In this document: positions 31,776 to 43,171 of the stretch, one piece after another
How the letters are laid out: every line of letters starts with the position of its first letter
Position numbering within the stretch: position 1 is the first letter of the stretch
Position numbers and translations under genes: made by a program
NCBI GenBank assembly: GCA_033964015.1
Contig: CM066925.1
Span: forward strand, 10,896,204-10,960,203
DNA length: 64,000 nucleotides
Source: Scolanthus callimorphus
Lineage: Eukaryota > Cnidaria > Anthozoa > Actiniaria > Edwardsiidae
Direction of reading: 5' to 3'
Notes under the pieces: model-generated
Database searches by the model: none
Told to the model about the DNA's origin: nothing
Seen by the model: the letters and a program-made list of their open reading frames with translations, nothing else

Positions 31776-34477
31776 CGGGCCTATAAGGAATTCCACGCGC
31801 TGATTCGTCGAGAGTTTTGTTCTCTCTTGCGCGAGTTTTGTTATAATGTGAAAAAATCCAACAAAACAATTGTCTAAAACTTTAGTCGCCTCAGACTCCG
31901 TGATTATCGTCGAATAGTCTCGACATCATTTCGGTGATATTAATTATTTGTAGTTGTATAAAACAAATAGGATCTCGTTGTCCGAGCGTCTGTCCAGATT
32001 TCTTATGACTGTGAAACGTGCTCATACGAAATCTGCTCTAGATGCACAGATAACGTCGTGGTGAACGTGGATGCCCTGCGGTGTCCTTACAAAGCGACAA
32101 AGGTATGGATTACATTTTTTTTCCCGCACAGGAAAAGATGGGCGGGACGGAATTCCAGGGACACCAGGTGAGTTAATCAAGATCACGTGATGTTGGTTGA
32201 TAAGAAGAAGTCACTCCACTCCTTTCAGAAGATCAAATGTGGATACCAGTAACCAGGAGGAGGAGAGAGGATGTTGACTGATTCGGCTGCCCTTCACTTA
32301 TTTCAGACTCTAACTAAAACTAAATGTGATTATTAATATATAATATTATTATAGTAAATTATTATTTATATTTAAGGCAAGAATGGGCGAGAAGGAAAAC
32401 CAGGAGCAAACGGTAAAGTGTTTACAGAGTGTTTACCTGAATCGAGTATTTTTTGCAGTATATACATACATAGGTTGAATTGTGAATTCATGCAAAATGC
32501 GACACTTCTTACAAATTGATTGCGACTGTACAGACCGCCTTTCGAAACAAAAATTGTGCCTTGCTATTTCTACCAGCAGCAATGTCATGTTCCGAAGTTC
32601 TCGTACTATCAGAAGACTGTCATTACTTATAATAAACTTCTCGCTAAATTTTGATATTGTCGAGAAAGTAACGATACTTTCGCCGAAACTACTCAGTATT
32701 CATTTAACAGCCTTGACACACTAGAAAAGTCGGGTGCAACACGTTGTTCCCCAACGCCAGCCGCTGAGAGGAGCGGCTGTACACAGGCTACCCAACAGCC
32801 TTCTTTTAAAATGTTCCAGAGAGTAATAAATACTTCAATTCATTAAAAGGGATGCCAGGTCCACGCGGTCCCCCAGGACCAGAGAGTCAAGTTGGCGTGC
32901 ATTATGTGCGGTGGGGCCGAACATCATGTCCGTCAAACTCAAGTCTTGTTTACAAAGGTAAAGTTATTAGATCGTGATGTTTTACGATTCTCAATATTAC
33001 GTCTATTTAGACATTTTGTTTTTAAAATTGTATTTGTTTAAGTCACTTTCTTGCGGCGCCCTCGTTTCTACACTGATGATAACCCGCGCTAATTTATGCG
33101 AATAATATACTTTCCACCAGGGAGCTTTGGTGTAATGCAACCGCGAGATCGCAGCCATAACAAACATATCGAATGAGGTTTTCTCGTGAATTAATATCCG
33201 CGACTTGCATTTTTTTCCATATTAATTTCGTCATGAAGTGACGAGTCCATTTCTGTCTTAAAATCAAATTATAGGCAAAGCTTCAAACTTCGTTACGTGA
33301 ATCCCATGTTTTAATGGGAGTCTTTTGCATCTTGCATTAGTGTTTTCCACCTGGGTTTGTTATTCACTATCTGATTCGGCTACTCTGTCAACGACGGTAG
33401 GTTGGTGCTCTAACCCACCCTTTTGGCACCGCACCTTTGTATTGGACTTGTCCTAAGGAGAAAGTGCCAAAAGATAAAACAAAACACGTTTTTCCAAAAG
33501 AGGGATTCTTCTGTATAGATTAAACTTATGCAAACTTTCGGATTTTCCTCGCCTTTTTATATGTGGAAACAGAGAATATTATTTATTGTGATGAGTAATC
33601 TCGTCATACCAGGGCGAGTTGGAGGAAGCTGGTACGCCCATCGTGGTGGCGCATCTCAATATGTCTGCCTTCCCATGAACCCTCAATACGGGCGCTACAC
33701 CGCTGGACACCAGAATGGCGGCTTCATGTACGGATCTGAATATGAAGTGTCTACTCGCAGCCCCTTTAACAAAGGCAAGGTATGGTGCTGCAAGGGTGCA
33801 ATGTGTTATTGATGTTTCACACCATTTCTTTTGACAGAATATTATCGCCTATTCTTGCTGAGTTAATAGCAAGTTTGATCCTTGCAGAATATTTCACCCT
33901 CGGCAAATATGCGCATGCTCAGGGGTGCAAAAAATGAACAAATTTTGACTCTTCAAAATACCTGACTGGGGCTGCATTATTCAATTAAGTCTCTTCAATG
34001 ATACCAACTGTAAGTGCCGGTACAGTAATTAATGAGGTAGTAAGATTGTGTTTGGGTAGAAGTGCATAACATCCAAATCTAAACCTCCCTGGAATTTAAA
34101 ATCCGAAAGTTAGCAATTCGTTATATCACGTGAGAACGACCTATATCTTTTCTTAATCTTAAAAGAGCATCAACCAGCATGAAGTGCCCTGTGCTGTATG
34201 CTACACCCCCAGTCGTACATCTCAGATGATGGTTCCCGCGCGTTTTGATTGTCCCGCGGATTGGTCCCGCGAGTACCATGGCTATCTGATGACAGCATTT
34301 TACAACGAACACTCGACCCAGTACATCTGCGTCGATCAAGATGCTGAAGCAGTCCCTGGGACGCAGCATAACAATAACGGCGCCACTATTTTTCCCGTGG
34401 AAGGGAGGTGTGGGTCGCTGCCATGCGGCCCTTATACCGATGGGTACGAGCTGACATGCGCAGTCTGTACCAAGTGA
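28857..34477 (+). CDS. Short-chain collagen C4-like secreted protein
   Basis: Coding exons: 28857-29082 (hydrophobic signal peptide MKIVFYLAFIVFLEI, then a heptad-like segment LHRKVKALNAIINRQDAALK), 31613-31662, two 36-base collagen exons 32132-32167 and 32377-32412 (GKDGRDGIPGTP; GKNGREGKPGAN), 32850-32957 (end of the Gly-X-Y tract, then YVRWGRTSCPSNSS), 33613-33779 and 34166-34477 (stop TGA). Phase-1 introns agree across the collagen part. The C-terminal globular region (GGSWYAHRGGASQYVCLP..., then PCAVCY..., ELTCAVCTK) is the Cys-rich domain of sponge/cnidarian short-chain collagen C4-like proteins. It likely trimerises through the coiled coil and short triple helix and acts in extracellular matrix. 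One one-base indel is needed near 28911. AATAAA is near 34558. Additional small collagen exons could be missed. Confidence 0.87.
29494..31247. mobile_element. GGGACGGACCATTAG-ended transposon, copy 2
   Basis: The left end (from 29494) and right end (to 31247) carry the same terminal motif as copy 1, each followed inward by a G- or C-rich run, and are flanked by TTA (29491-29493; 31248-31250). Inside are two inverted blocks of a 14-bp repeat (gcagataaaaattt): about 29635-29910 and about 30435-30615. It sits in intron 1 of the collagen-like gene. Segment 30640-31195 matches copy 1 in opposite orientation. Confidence 0.75.
31247..31345. repeat. Hairpin repeat next to transposon copy 2
   Basis: tagtctccctcgcagcccgt is followed after a short loop by its reverse complement ending near 31340; the arms are about 40 bases. 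Confidence 0.7.
31712..31774. repeat. Hairpin plus long poly-C tract
   Basis: gttggggcaggggccctgcc and its complement form a hairpin at about 31718-31737, followed by a run of roughly 30 C to 31774. The same kind of C/G run occurs in at least six elements in this window and is prone to length error. Confidence 0.7.
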
Positions 34478-34800
34478 AAGAATTCACACTTTGAATAGCA
34501 CCTCTAGGTTCTAGCAAGGCCAACAGCGAATCTCGGGCCAAACCCACCCACGTAGAAAATAAAGAGCATTTGAAAACAGCATTTGATACCGTTTTACATT
34601 ATCATTAGACCCACCTTGCCTAAGCCAAAGGTCCGTTCATGTGACAACCTTCTAACTATTTCTGTTTATATTTATATTTCCCTTCAAATTGCGTATAACA
34701 ACCACGTATGGAGACATTTACTTTACATTTCGCCGACTGAAATACATAAGCGTTTTTTTATCTTTCTGAAGGACCCGTTAAATGAAATCCGATGCCTACT

Positions 34801-37800
34801 TCAATAGAAATGTGTAGTGGCGGCGCTAGTCTTAGGGCCGCGTGTATAGCGCAACGCCCATCTACGTTTCACCCACTGCATTGGACGTGCCTTGTTGTTG
34901 CTATCTTGTGAGCATGTTCGCCCACTGCATTGGACGTGCCTTGTTTGGTTGCTATCTTGTGAGCATGTTCGCCCACTGCACTGGACGTGCCTTGTTGTTG
35001 CTATCTTGTGAGCATGTTCGCCCACTGCATTGGACGTGCCTTGTTTGGTTGCTACCTTGTGAGCATGTTCGCCCACTGCATTGGACGTGCCTTGTTTGGT
35101 TACCTTGTGAGCATGTTCGCCCACTGCATTGGACGTGCCTTGTTTGGTTGCTATCTTGTGAGCATGTTCGCCCACTGCATTGGACGTGCCTTGTTTGGTT
35201 GCTACCTTGTGAGCATGTTCGCCCACTGCATTGGACGTGCCTTGTTTGGTTGCTATCTTGTGAGCATGTTCGCCCACTGCATTGGACGTGCCTTGTTTGG
35301 TTGCTACCTTGTGAGCATGTTCGCCCACTGCATTGGACGTGCCTTGTTTGGTTACCTTGTGAGCATGTTCGCCCACTGCATTGGACGTGCCTTGTTTGGT
35401 TGCTACCTTGTGAGCATGTTCGCCCACTGCATTGGACGTGCCTTGTTGGTTACCTTGTGAGCATGTTCGCCCACTGCATTGGACGTGCCTTGTTTGGTTG
35501 CTATCTTGTGAGCATGTTCGCCCACTGCATTGGACGTGCCTTGTTTGGTTGCTACCTTGTGAGCATGTTCGCCCACTGCATTGGACGTGCCTTGTTTGGT
35601 TACCTTGTGAGCATGTTCGCCCACTGCATTGGACGTGCCTTGTTTGGTTACCTTGTGAGCATGTTCGCCCACTGCATTGGACGTGCCTGTTTGGTTACCT
35701 TGTGAGCATGTTCGCCCACTGCATTGGACGTGCCTTGTTTGATTGCTATCTTGTGAGCATGTTCGCCCACTGCATTGGACGTGCCTTGTTTGGTTACCTT
35801 GTGAGCATGTTCGCCCACTGCATTGGACGTGCCTTGTTTGGTTGCTATCTTGTGAGCATGTTCGCCCACTGCATTGGACGTGCCTTGTTTGATTGCTATC
35901 TTGTGAGCATGTTCGCCCACTGCATTGGACGTGCCTTGTTTGGTTGCCTTGTGAGCATGTTCGCCCATGCATTGGACGTGCCTTGTTTGATTGCTATCTT
36001 GTGAGCATGTTCGCCCACTGCATTGGACGTGCCTTGTTTGGTTACCTTGTGAGCATGTTCGCCCACTGCATTGGACGTGCCTTGTTTGGTTGCTATCTTG
36101 TGAGCATGTTCGCCCACTGCATTGGACGTGCCTGTTTGGTTACCTTGTGAGCATGTTCGCCCACTGCATTGGACGTGCCTTGTTTGATTGCTATCTTGTG
36201 AGCATGTTCGCCCACTGCATTGGACGTGCCTTGTTTGATTGCTATCTTGTGAGCATGTTCGCCCACTGCATTGGACGTGCCTTGTTGTTGCTATCTTGTG
36301 AGCATGTTCGCCCACTGCATTGGACGTGCCTTGTTTGGTTGCTATCTTGTGAGCATGTTCGCCCACTGCATTGGACGTGCCTTGTTTGGTTACCTTGTGA
36401 GCATGTTCGCCCACTGCATTGGACGTGCCTTGTTTGGTTGCTATCTTGTGAGCATGTTCGCCCACTGCATTGGACGTGCCTTGTTTGATTGCTATCTTGT
36501 GAGCATGTTCGCCCACTGCATTGGACGTGCCTTGTTTGGTTACCTTGTGAGCATGTTCGCCCACTGCATTGGACGTGCCTTGTTTGGTTACCTTGTGAGC
36601 ATGTTCGCCCACTGCATTGGACGTGCCTTGTTTGGTTGCTACCTTGTGAGCATGTTCGCCCACTGCATTGGACGTGCCTTGTTTGATTGCTATCTTGTGA
36701 GCATGTTCGCCCACTGCATTGGACGTGCCTTGTTTGGTTACCTTGTGAGCATGTTCGCCCACTGCATTGGACGTGCCTTGTTTGGTTGCTACCTTGTGAG
36801 CATGTTCGCCCACTGCATTGGACGTGCCTTGTTTGGTTGCTATCTTGTGAGCATGTTCGCCCACTGCATTGGACGTGCCTTGTTTGGTACCTTGTGAGCA
36901 TGTTCGCCCACTGCATTGGACGTGCCTTGTTTGGTTACCTTGTGAGCATGTTCGCCCACTGCATTGGACGTGCCTTGTTTGGTTGCTATCTTGTGAGCAT
37001 GTTCGCCCACTGCATTGGACGTGCCTTGTTGTTGCTATCTTGTGAGCATGTTGGCCCACTGCATTGGACGTGCCTTGTTTGGTTACCTTGTGAGCATGTT
37101 CGCCCACTGCATTGGACGTGCCTTGTTTGGTTACCTTGTGAGCATGTTCGCCCACTGCATTGGACGTGCCTTGTTTGGTTGCTACCTTGTGAGCATGTTC
37201 GCCCACTGCATTGGACGTGCCTTGTTTGATTGCTATCTTGTGAGCATGTTCGCCCACTGCATTGGACGTGCCTTGTTTGGTTACCTTGTGAGCATGTTCG
37301 CCCACTGCATTGGACGTGCCTTGTTTGGTTACCTTGTGAGCATGTTCGCCCACTGCATTGGACGTGCCTTGTTTGGTTACCTTGTGAGCATGTTCGCCCA
37401 CTGCATTGGACGTGCCTTGTTTGGTTACCTTGTGAGCATGTTCGCCCACTGCATTGGACGTGCCTTGTTTGGTTACCTTGTGAGCATGTTCGCCCACTGC
37501 ATTGGACGTGCCTTGTTTGATTGCTATCTTGTGAGCATGTTCGCCCACTGCATTGGACGTGCCTTGTTTGGTTACCTTGTGAGCATGTTCGCCCACTGCA
37601 TTGGACGTGCCTTGTTTGGTTACCTTGTGAGCATGTTCGCCCACTGCATTGGACGTGCCTTGTTGTTGCTATCTTGTGAGCATGTTCGCCCACTGCATTG
37701 GACGTGCCTTGTTTGGTTGCTACCTTGTGAGCATGTTCGCCCACTGCATTGGACGTGCCTTGTTTGATTGCTATCTTGTGAGCATGTTCGCCCACTGCAT

Positions 37801-40800
37801 TGGACGTGCCTTGTTTGGTTACCTTGTGAGCATGTTCGCCCACTGCATTGGACGTGCCTTGTTTGGTTACCTTGTGAGCATGTTCGCCCACTGCATTGGA
37901 CGTGCCTTGTTTGGTTACCTTGTGAGCATGTTCGCCCACTGCATTGGACGTGCCTTGTTTGATTGCTATCTTGTGAGCATGTTCGCCCACTGCATTGGAC
38001 GTGCCTTGTTTGGTTACCTTGTGAGCATGTTCGCCCACTGCATTAGACGTGCCTTGTTTGGTTACCTTGTGAGCATGTTCGCCCACTGCATTGGACGTGC
38101 CTTGTTTGGTTGCTACCTGTGAGCATGTTCGCCCACTGCATTGGACGTGCCTTGTTTGGTTACCTTGTGAGCATGTTCGCCCACTGCATTGGACGTGCCT
38201 TGTTTGGTTACCTTGTGAGCATGTTCGCCCACTGCATTGGACGTGCCTTGTTGTTGCTATCTTGTGAGCATGTTCGCCCACTGCATTGGACGTGCCTTGT
38301 TTGGTTACCTTGTGAGCATGTTCGCCCACTGCATTGGACGTGCCTTGTTGTTGCTATCTTGTGAGCATGTTCGCCCACTGCATTAGACGTGCCTTGTTTG
38401 GTTACCTTGTGAGCATGTTCGCCCACTGCATTGGACGTGCCTTGTTTGGTTGCTATCTTGTGAGCATGTTCGCCCACTGCATTGGACGTGCCTTGTTTGA
38501 TTGCTATCTTGTGAGCATGTTCGCCCACTGCATTGGACGTGCCTTGTTTGGTTGCTATCTTGTGAGCATGTTCGCCCACTGCATTGGACGTGCCTTGTTT
38601 GGTTACCTTGTGAGCATGTTCGCCCACTGCATTGGACGTGCCTGTTTGATTGCTATCTTGTGAGCATGTTCGCCCACTGCATTGGACGTGCCTTGTTTGA
38701 TTGCTATCTTGTGAGCATGTTCGCCCACTGCATTGGACGTGCCTTGTTGTTGCTATCTTGTGAGCATGTTCGCCCACTGCATTGGACGTGCCTTGTTTGG
38801 TTACCTTGTGAGCATGTTCGCCCACTGCATTGGACGTGCCTTGTTTGATTGCTATCTTGTGAGCATGTTCGCCCACTGCATTGGACGTGCCTTGTTTGAT
38901 TGCTATCTTGTGAGCATGTTCGCCCACTGCATTGGACGTGCCTTGTTTGATTGCTATCTTGTGAGCATGTTCGCCCACTGCATTGGACGTGCCTTGTTTG
39001 ATTGCTATCTTGTGAGCATGTTCGCCCACTGCATTGGACGTGCCTTGTTTGATTGCTATCTTGTGAGCATGTTCGCCCACTGCATTGGACGTGCCTTGTT
39101 TGATTGCTATCTTGTGAGCATGTTCGCCCACTGCATTGGACGTGCCTTGTTTGGTTACCTTGTGAGCATGTTCGCCCACTGCATTGGACGTGCCTGTTTG
39201 ATTGCTATCTTGTGAGCATGTTCGCCCACTGCATTGGACGTGCCTTGTTTGATTGCTATCTTGTGAGCATGTTCGCCCACTGCATTGGACGTGCCTTGTT
39301 TGATTGCTATCTTGTGAGCATGTTCGCCCACTGCATTGGACGTGCCTTGTTTGGTTACCTTGTGAGCATGTTCGCCCACTGCATTGGACGTGCCTTGTTT
39401 GATTGCTATCTTGTGAGCATGTTCGCCCACTGCATTGGACGTGCCTTGTTGATTGCTATCTTGTGAGCATGTTCGCCCACTGCATTGGACGTGCCTTGTT
39501 TGATTGCTATCTTGTGAGCATGTTCGCCCACTGCATTGGACGTGCCTTGTTTGATTGCTATCTTGTGAGCATGTTCGCCCACTGCATTGGACGTGCCTTG
39601 TTTGATTGCTATCTTGTGAGCATGTTCGCCCACTGCATTGGACGTGCCTTGTTTGGTTACCTTGTGAGCATGTTCGCCCACTGCATTGGACGTGCCTTGT
39701 TTGGTTACCTTGTGAGCATGTTCGCCCACTGCATTGGACGTGCCTTGTTTGATTGCTATCTTGTGAGCATGTTCGCCCACTGCATTGGACGTGCCTTGTT
39801 TGGTTACCTTGTGAGCATGTTCGCTTGGAGACCAAGTTTCTTCTTCCTCGTGTTTCTTCTCTTTTCCCTCCTTCTCCTCCTCCTCGTAGTCCGCTGACCA
39901 ATCCTCATTAGCGTGTGGGCCTGGAATCTCGGAGTCATTCAGTCCCAGTTCTCTCATCTTCTTTTCTATTCTCGTCACGTTGGCCTTCCCTTGTATGGAT
40001 ATCTTTTTCCACTGCTTAGCTATATCAAGAACCTCTTTTCTCCAGTGGTTCTGCACGTCTTGGGAGAGCTTGCGGAAGATTTCTTCGCAAGTATTTTTGC
40101 ATCTCTTTCGATTATTTCTCTTGTACGCTTCCGTTGCATTTTCAACGCCCTAGCGAAACAGAAATCAAAGCCAAAAGCCTTGGCTTACGTCAGCTCGTGT
40201 GTATGAGTGAAATGGCGCACTTCCAAAGTGGATACTTATATGGTTCGGATGAAAGCCCTTGGATGCTGACCCGCCTCCATATTTGCGCAGCTTTTCTTTA
40301 AGGTCTTTCCTGTGGTACTGCCAACAGGAAGATCTTTGTGGTGAGGGGTGGGGTTTTTCTCGTACAGCTCGATTGTACATGACGTACCAACCTTGGCAGC
40401 TGGGCACTTGAGCGTCACTTGTGAACCCGTCAGATAATAATTCCAAGGCCATGAACCCTTTTTGATGTCATGAGAGTCTTCACGGGTGTAATAGGTACCG
40501 ACTAGCGAGCCATCCTCGGAGTTATAGAACTGACCAATCTGAATATAGAAAAAAGTGATTTAACAGCAAAGACGCTCAAGTTAACTAAAACGCACCATTC
40601 CAGCCGCGCCACCGCGGCAAAACGCAGTTCACATGCGCTAAAGATTCACTGGCCTGTGAAACTAAGACAATTGAAGAAATCTACATAACAACAGCGAACG
40701 ATAAATTTTTACTTAAATTTTCGCTTCGAAGTGCAAAAGTTCAGCGAAAGATTCTTTGTTTTAAGTGAATCTTTAGCGCATGGCAAATGCGTTTTGCCGC

Positions 40801-41357
40801 GGTGTTCCGGAGCACGAGGAACCTAAAATCGCCTCACGTTTCTTGGAGTCGCCTCAAACAACAAGAAACAAATACAATTCACTTGTTTACAGCTTACAGA
40901 CAGTCCTCAGATATCTGTAACTATGGTAACTACGTAAACTCTTACTCTGAATCGGTAGATCTGTTGTATGCCCAGTTCGCATACCAGTCACCTACACGCG
41001 TTATCGTCCGATAATACCTCCTCAGCATCAGGTACTAATTGTTGGGATACTTGTCTTGCACTTTCTCGTATGTTTTCACAATGGCAAACAGTCCCAGGAG
41101 ATACTCGGACACGAAATTCCTTAAAGGCTCAAGGGTTGTCTCCAACATCATGATGTCTGTGATTTTGTTATGGAAGTTGAAGCTTCGTACAGCTCATACT
41201 TAACGGCGAAGTATGATCGTGCGGCGTGGAAGTCGCGCATGGCTTCGTTCTGACATCTTATGACTCTCTCCTCTGCAGGCTCATTGGCGCAAGCCTTCCA
41301 GTAACGCTGTAGCGCATCTAGCTTTTTGTCAGCAGCTCGCTCTTCTGACGTTGCAGC
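34801..41357 (-). CDS. Unrecognised secreted-family exons with giant C-terminal repeat (set A)
   Basis: Minus-strand exons in order: 40946-41357, 40236-40538, and a terminal exon starting at 40149. Each matches an exon of set B (46821-47237, 44104-44401, 43172-43761). The middle exon shares a Cys-containing segment (VTLKCPAAKVGTSCTIELYE) after a Tyr-rich start (GQFYN). The last exon has a basic helix, an acidic Glu-rich stretch, and then enters the 5-kb minisatellite as repeats containing GEHAHK. Frame breaks: exon 40946-41357 is a net one or two bases off against set B, and the terminal exon lacks one A in a run near 40105. As written the repeat frame closes at 39406 after about eight units. 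No signal-peptide exon is found for this set. Function unknown. A distant likeness to helical secreted cnidarian proteins, some of them cytolysins, is only a guess. Confidence 0.5.
34872..39824. repeat. 5-kb minisatellite, 48/51-bp unit, about 100 copies
   Basis: Units read gtgagcatgttcgcccactg / cattggacgtgccttgtttg plus a variable joint: ttacctt (48 bp) or ttgctatctt and ttgctacctt (51 bp). A recurring 49-bp form lacks two bases at the joint, and some units lack one T (cctgtttg). Copies are otherwise almost identical over 5 kb, indicating recent homogenisation. On the minus strand the two main unit lengths keep one frame, encoding a 16- or 17-residue repeat with two His. The 49-bp and one-base-short forms shift it. 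Left of the array, unique sequence resumes at about 34800. Confidence 0.92.
40609..40806. repeat. Foldback in an intron of set A
   Basis: caccgcggcaaaacgcagtt (about 40609) and gcgctaaagattcac are mirrored by gtgaatctttagcgc and gcgttttgccgcggtg (about 40758-40803). About 195 bases. Confidence 0.65.
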
Positions 41358-43171
41358 CTCGAGGACAAAAAGATATTAGGTTAGGATCTATAGGTTTGCC
41401 TATTCAGTGCCTCAAACGAATTTGGGGGTCGCGCATCTCTCTTGCAGACTCGAGTCTGAATCACAGAGGCGCAGCTACGTTACCGAATGGAAAGCACGAG
41501 AAGGCGCAATTTGCAGCAACTCACGAATCGGTCATGGGCACAGCGATAGGTCGAAACGGTATTTAACCCGGAAAGCCGAGACCGGAGAACCAGAAGAAAA
41601 ACCCTTTGGATCAAGCGAAATACCTTATTGAGGGTTAGTAGATTCTCAGACATCACGTAAGGTGAAAAACAATTCTTTGTTGCCTTACCTTTCCTGTAGA
41701 TTTGGATCAAAACAGCAGAAGAGTGCAGAAGAGTGGACTTGACTCGCAAGGGATTAGACAGATTAGAAGAGTCACTTGGTACACCCTTTTGAATACCATT
41801 AGACAAATATCATCCCACCTTATAAATAATTGATGAAAAGCAATACGGTTTGTCTTAGAGAGAGGTGTTGGGCAAGACTGTGCCTTATTACCTGCTTTGT
41901 CGTCAGAAAAAGAATTATAATACCTTAAAACACACACACAATAAATATGTTTTCTAACAGAAAAAAAAATAAAGTCATTCCACATAAAAAATAATGAGGC
42001 ATTAATTAAGCAATAAAAGTACTTTCCGCTTTCTTACAAACAAGAGGGGGATGTTGGGAGAACTGATCAAAACTTGAAAGACACGAGCCGAAGTGTTTGT
42101 AAGAAACCAGAGAGCACGCAGAAAGTATTTTTATTACTTTTAGAAAATAACATACACACGCGCGACAGCGTTGCGTGACAATCGTGTTTCTCAGGTCTCT
42201 TACAAACACGCTTTTTAACCAAACAGAATGCACACAGTCACAATACAACATAGGTGTTATTTTCTAATTGTTCTTGCTAAACGAACTGTTATAAACAAAG
42301 TTACGTCTTATTGAATAAGCGTAAGTAGCAAGCGTAAACCAGCACCATTATCGCGGGGAGAAGCATATTAACGGAAGAACGGAAAAGAAAAAAAATATAT
42401 CTTCCGCTAACAAAGGGTGAAATATGACCCCAACAGGTGACTGGGTTTGCGGTGATCATAAAGAGGATCGAGCGGTTTGATGAATAGACACACAAGAAAG
42501 TACTGACACCCGATAACTTTAATCGTCGATTAGACAGTAATTTAAAAGTGTCAATTTCGGCGCTGACAATAAAATGCGCGTGACTGAGCAAGTCAAATAC
42601 TAAATTAGAGATGAGCGAAGCATGTTCGAACAGCTCTTTAATTACCTACACAAGCTATCGACATTCCATCATGAGGTGAATCGGCTTCAAATAGAAAACG
42701 AATTACTTGCTTCTATCTCTTTTGTGAGACATTTGCTATGTCTTACTGCTTTGGCCTTGTCGCAAAGAGATTTTCTCGAGAAGTGTGCTGGAAGTGAAGG
42801 CGAAATGAGGATTTTTTGGAGATGAATTTTTTGCCTAGGGTTGTTTGTAAGTAACTGTTATTTTTTTTATTGTGAATCCTGATTGACGCACGAGTCAGCT
42901 TCTCAAGGATGGTGGAGTTGAGGACTTGAGGGCCTTTTGAAACACCGACAAACAAATCACAATACATTGTCAACACGATTTTCGTACACAGCCAAGTAAT
43001 TTTCTTGTGTATCTGACTGGGTTATTATAAAGATAGCTAGTATAAATTTAAAGTTTTAAAATCTTGAGGAGTTTTTCGTGTATAAATAAATAAAGATTGA
43101 TTGGTTTTAATTTATGGCCTCATTTTATTCGCACATTTCCAACATTCGCTACAAGGCGTAATTGTTGTTTA
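41358..43171. other. Stretch without recognised gene
   Basis: Between the exon sets I see no start exon for set A and no other supported gene. Composition is AT-rich with a short CA run near 41933 and no clear transposon ends. Confidence 0.4.

Noticed and set aside
34872..39824. CRISPR-like array
   Set aside because: There are no unique spacers between repeats; units are contiguous and the window is plainly eukaryotic.
34842..39897. Long plus-strand open frames across the minisatellite (up to about 290 codons)
   Set aside because: They are by-products of unit lengths divisible by three, with no start context, exon or neighbour on that strand. Only the minus-strand frame connects to non-repeat coding sequence.
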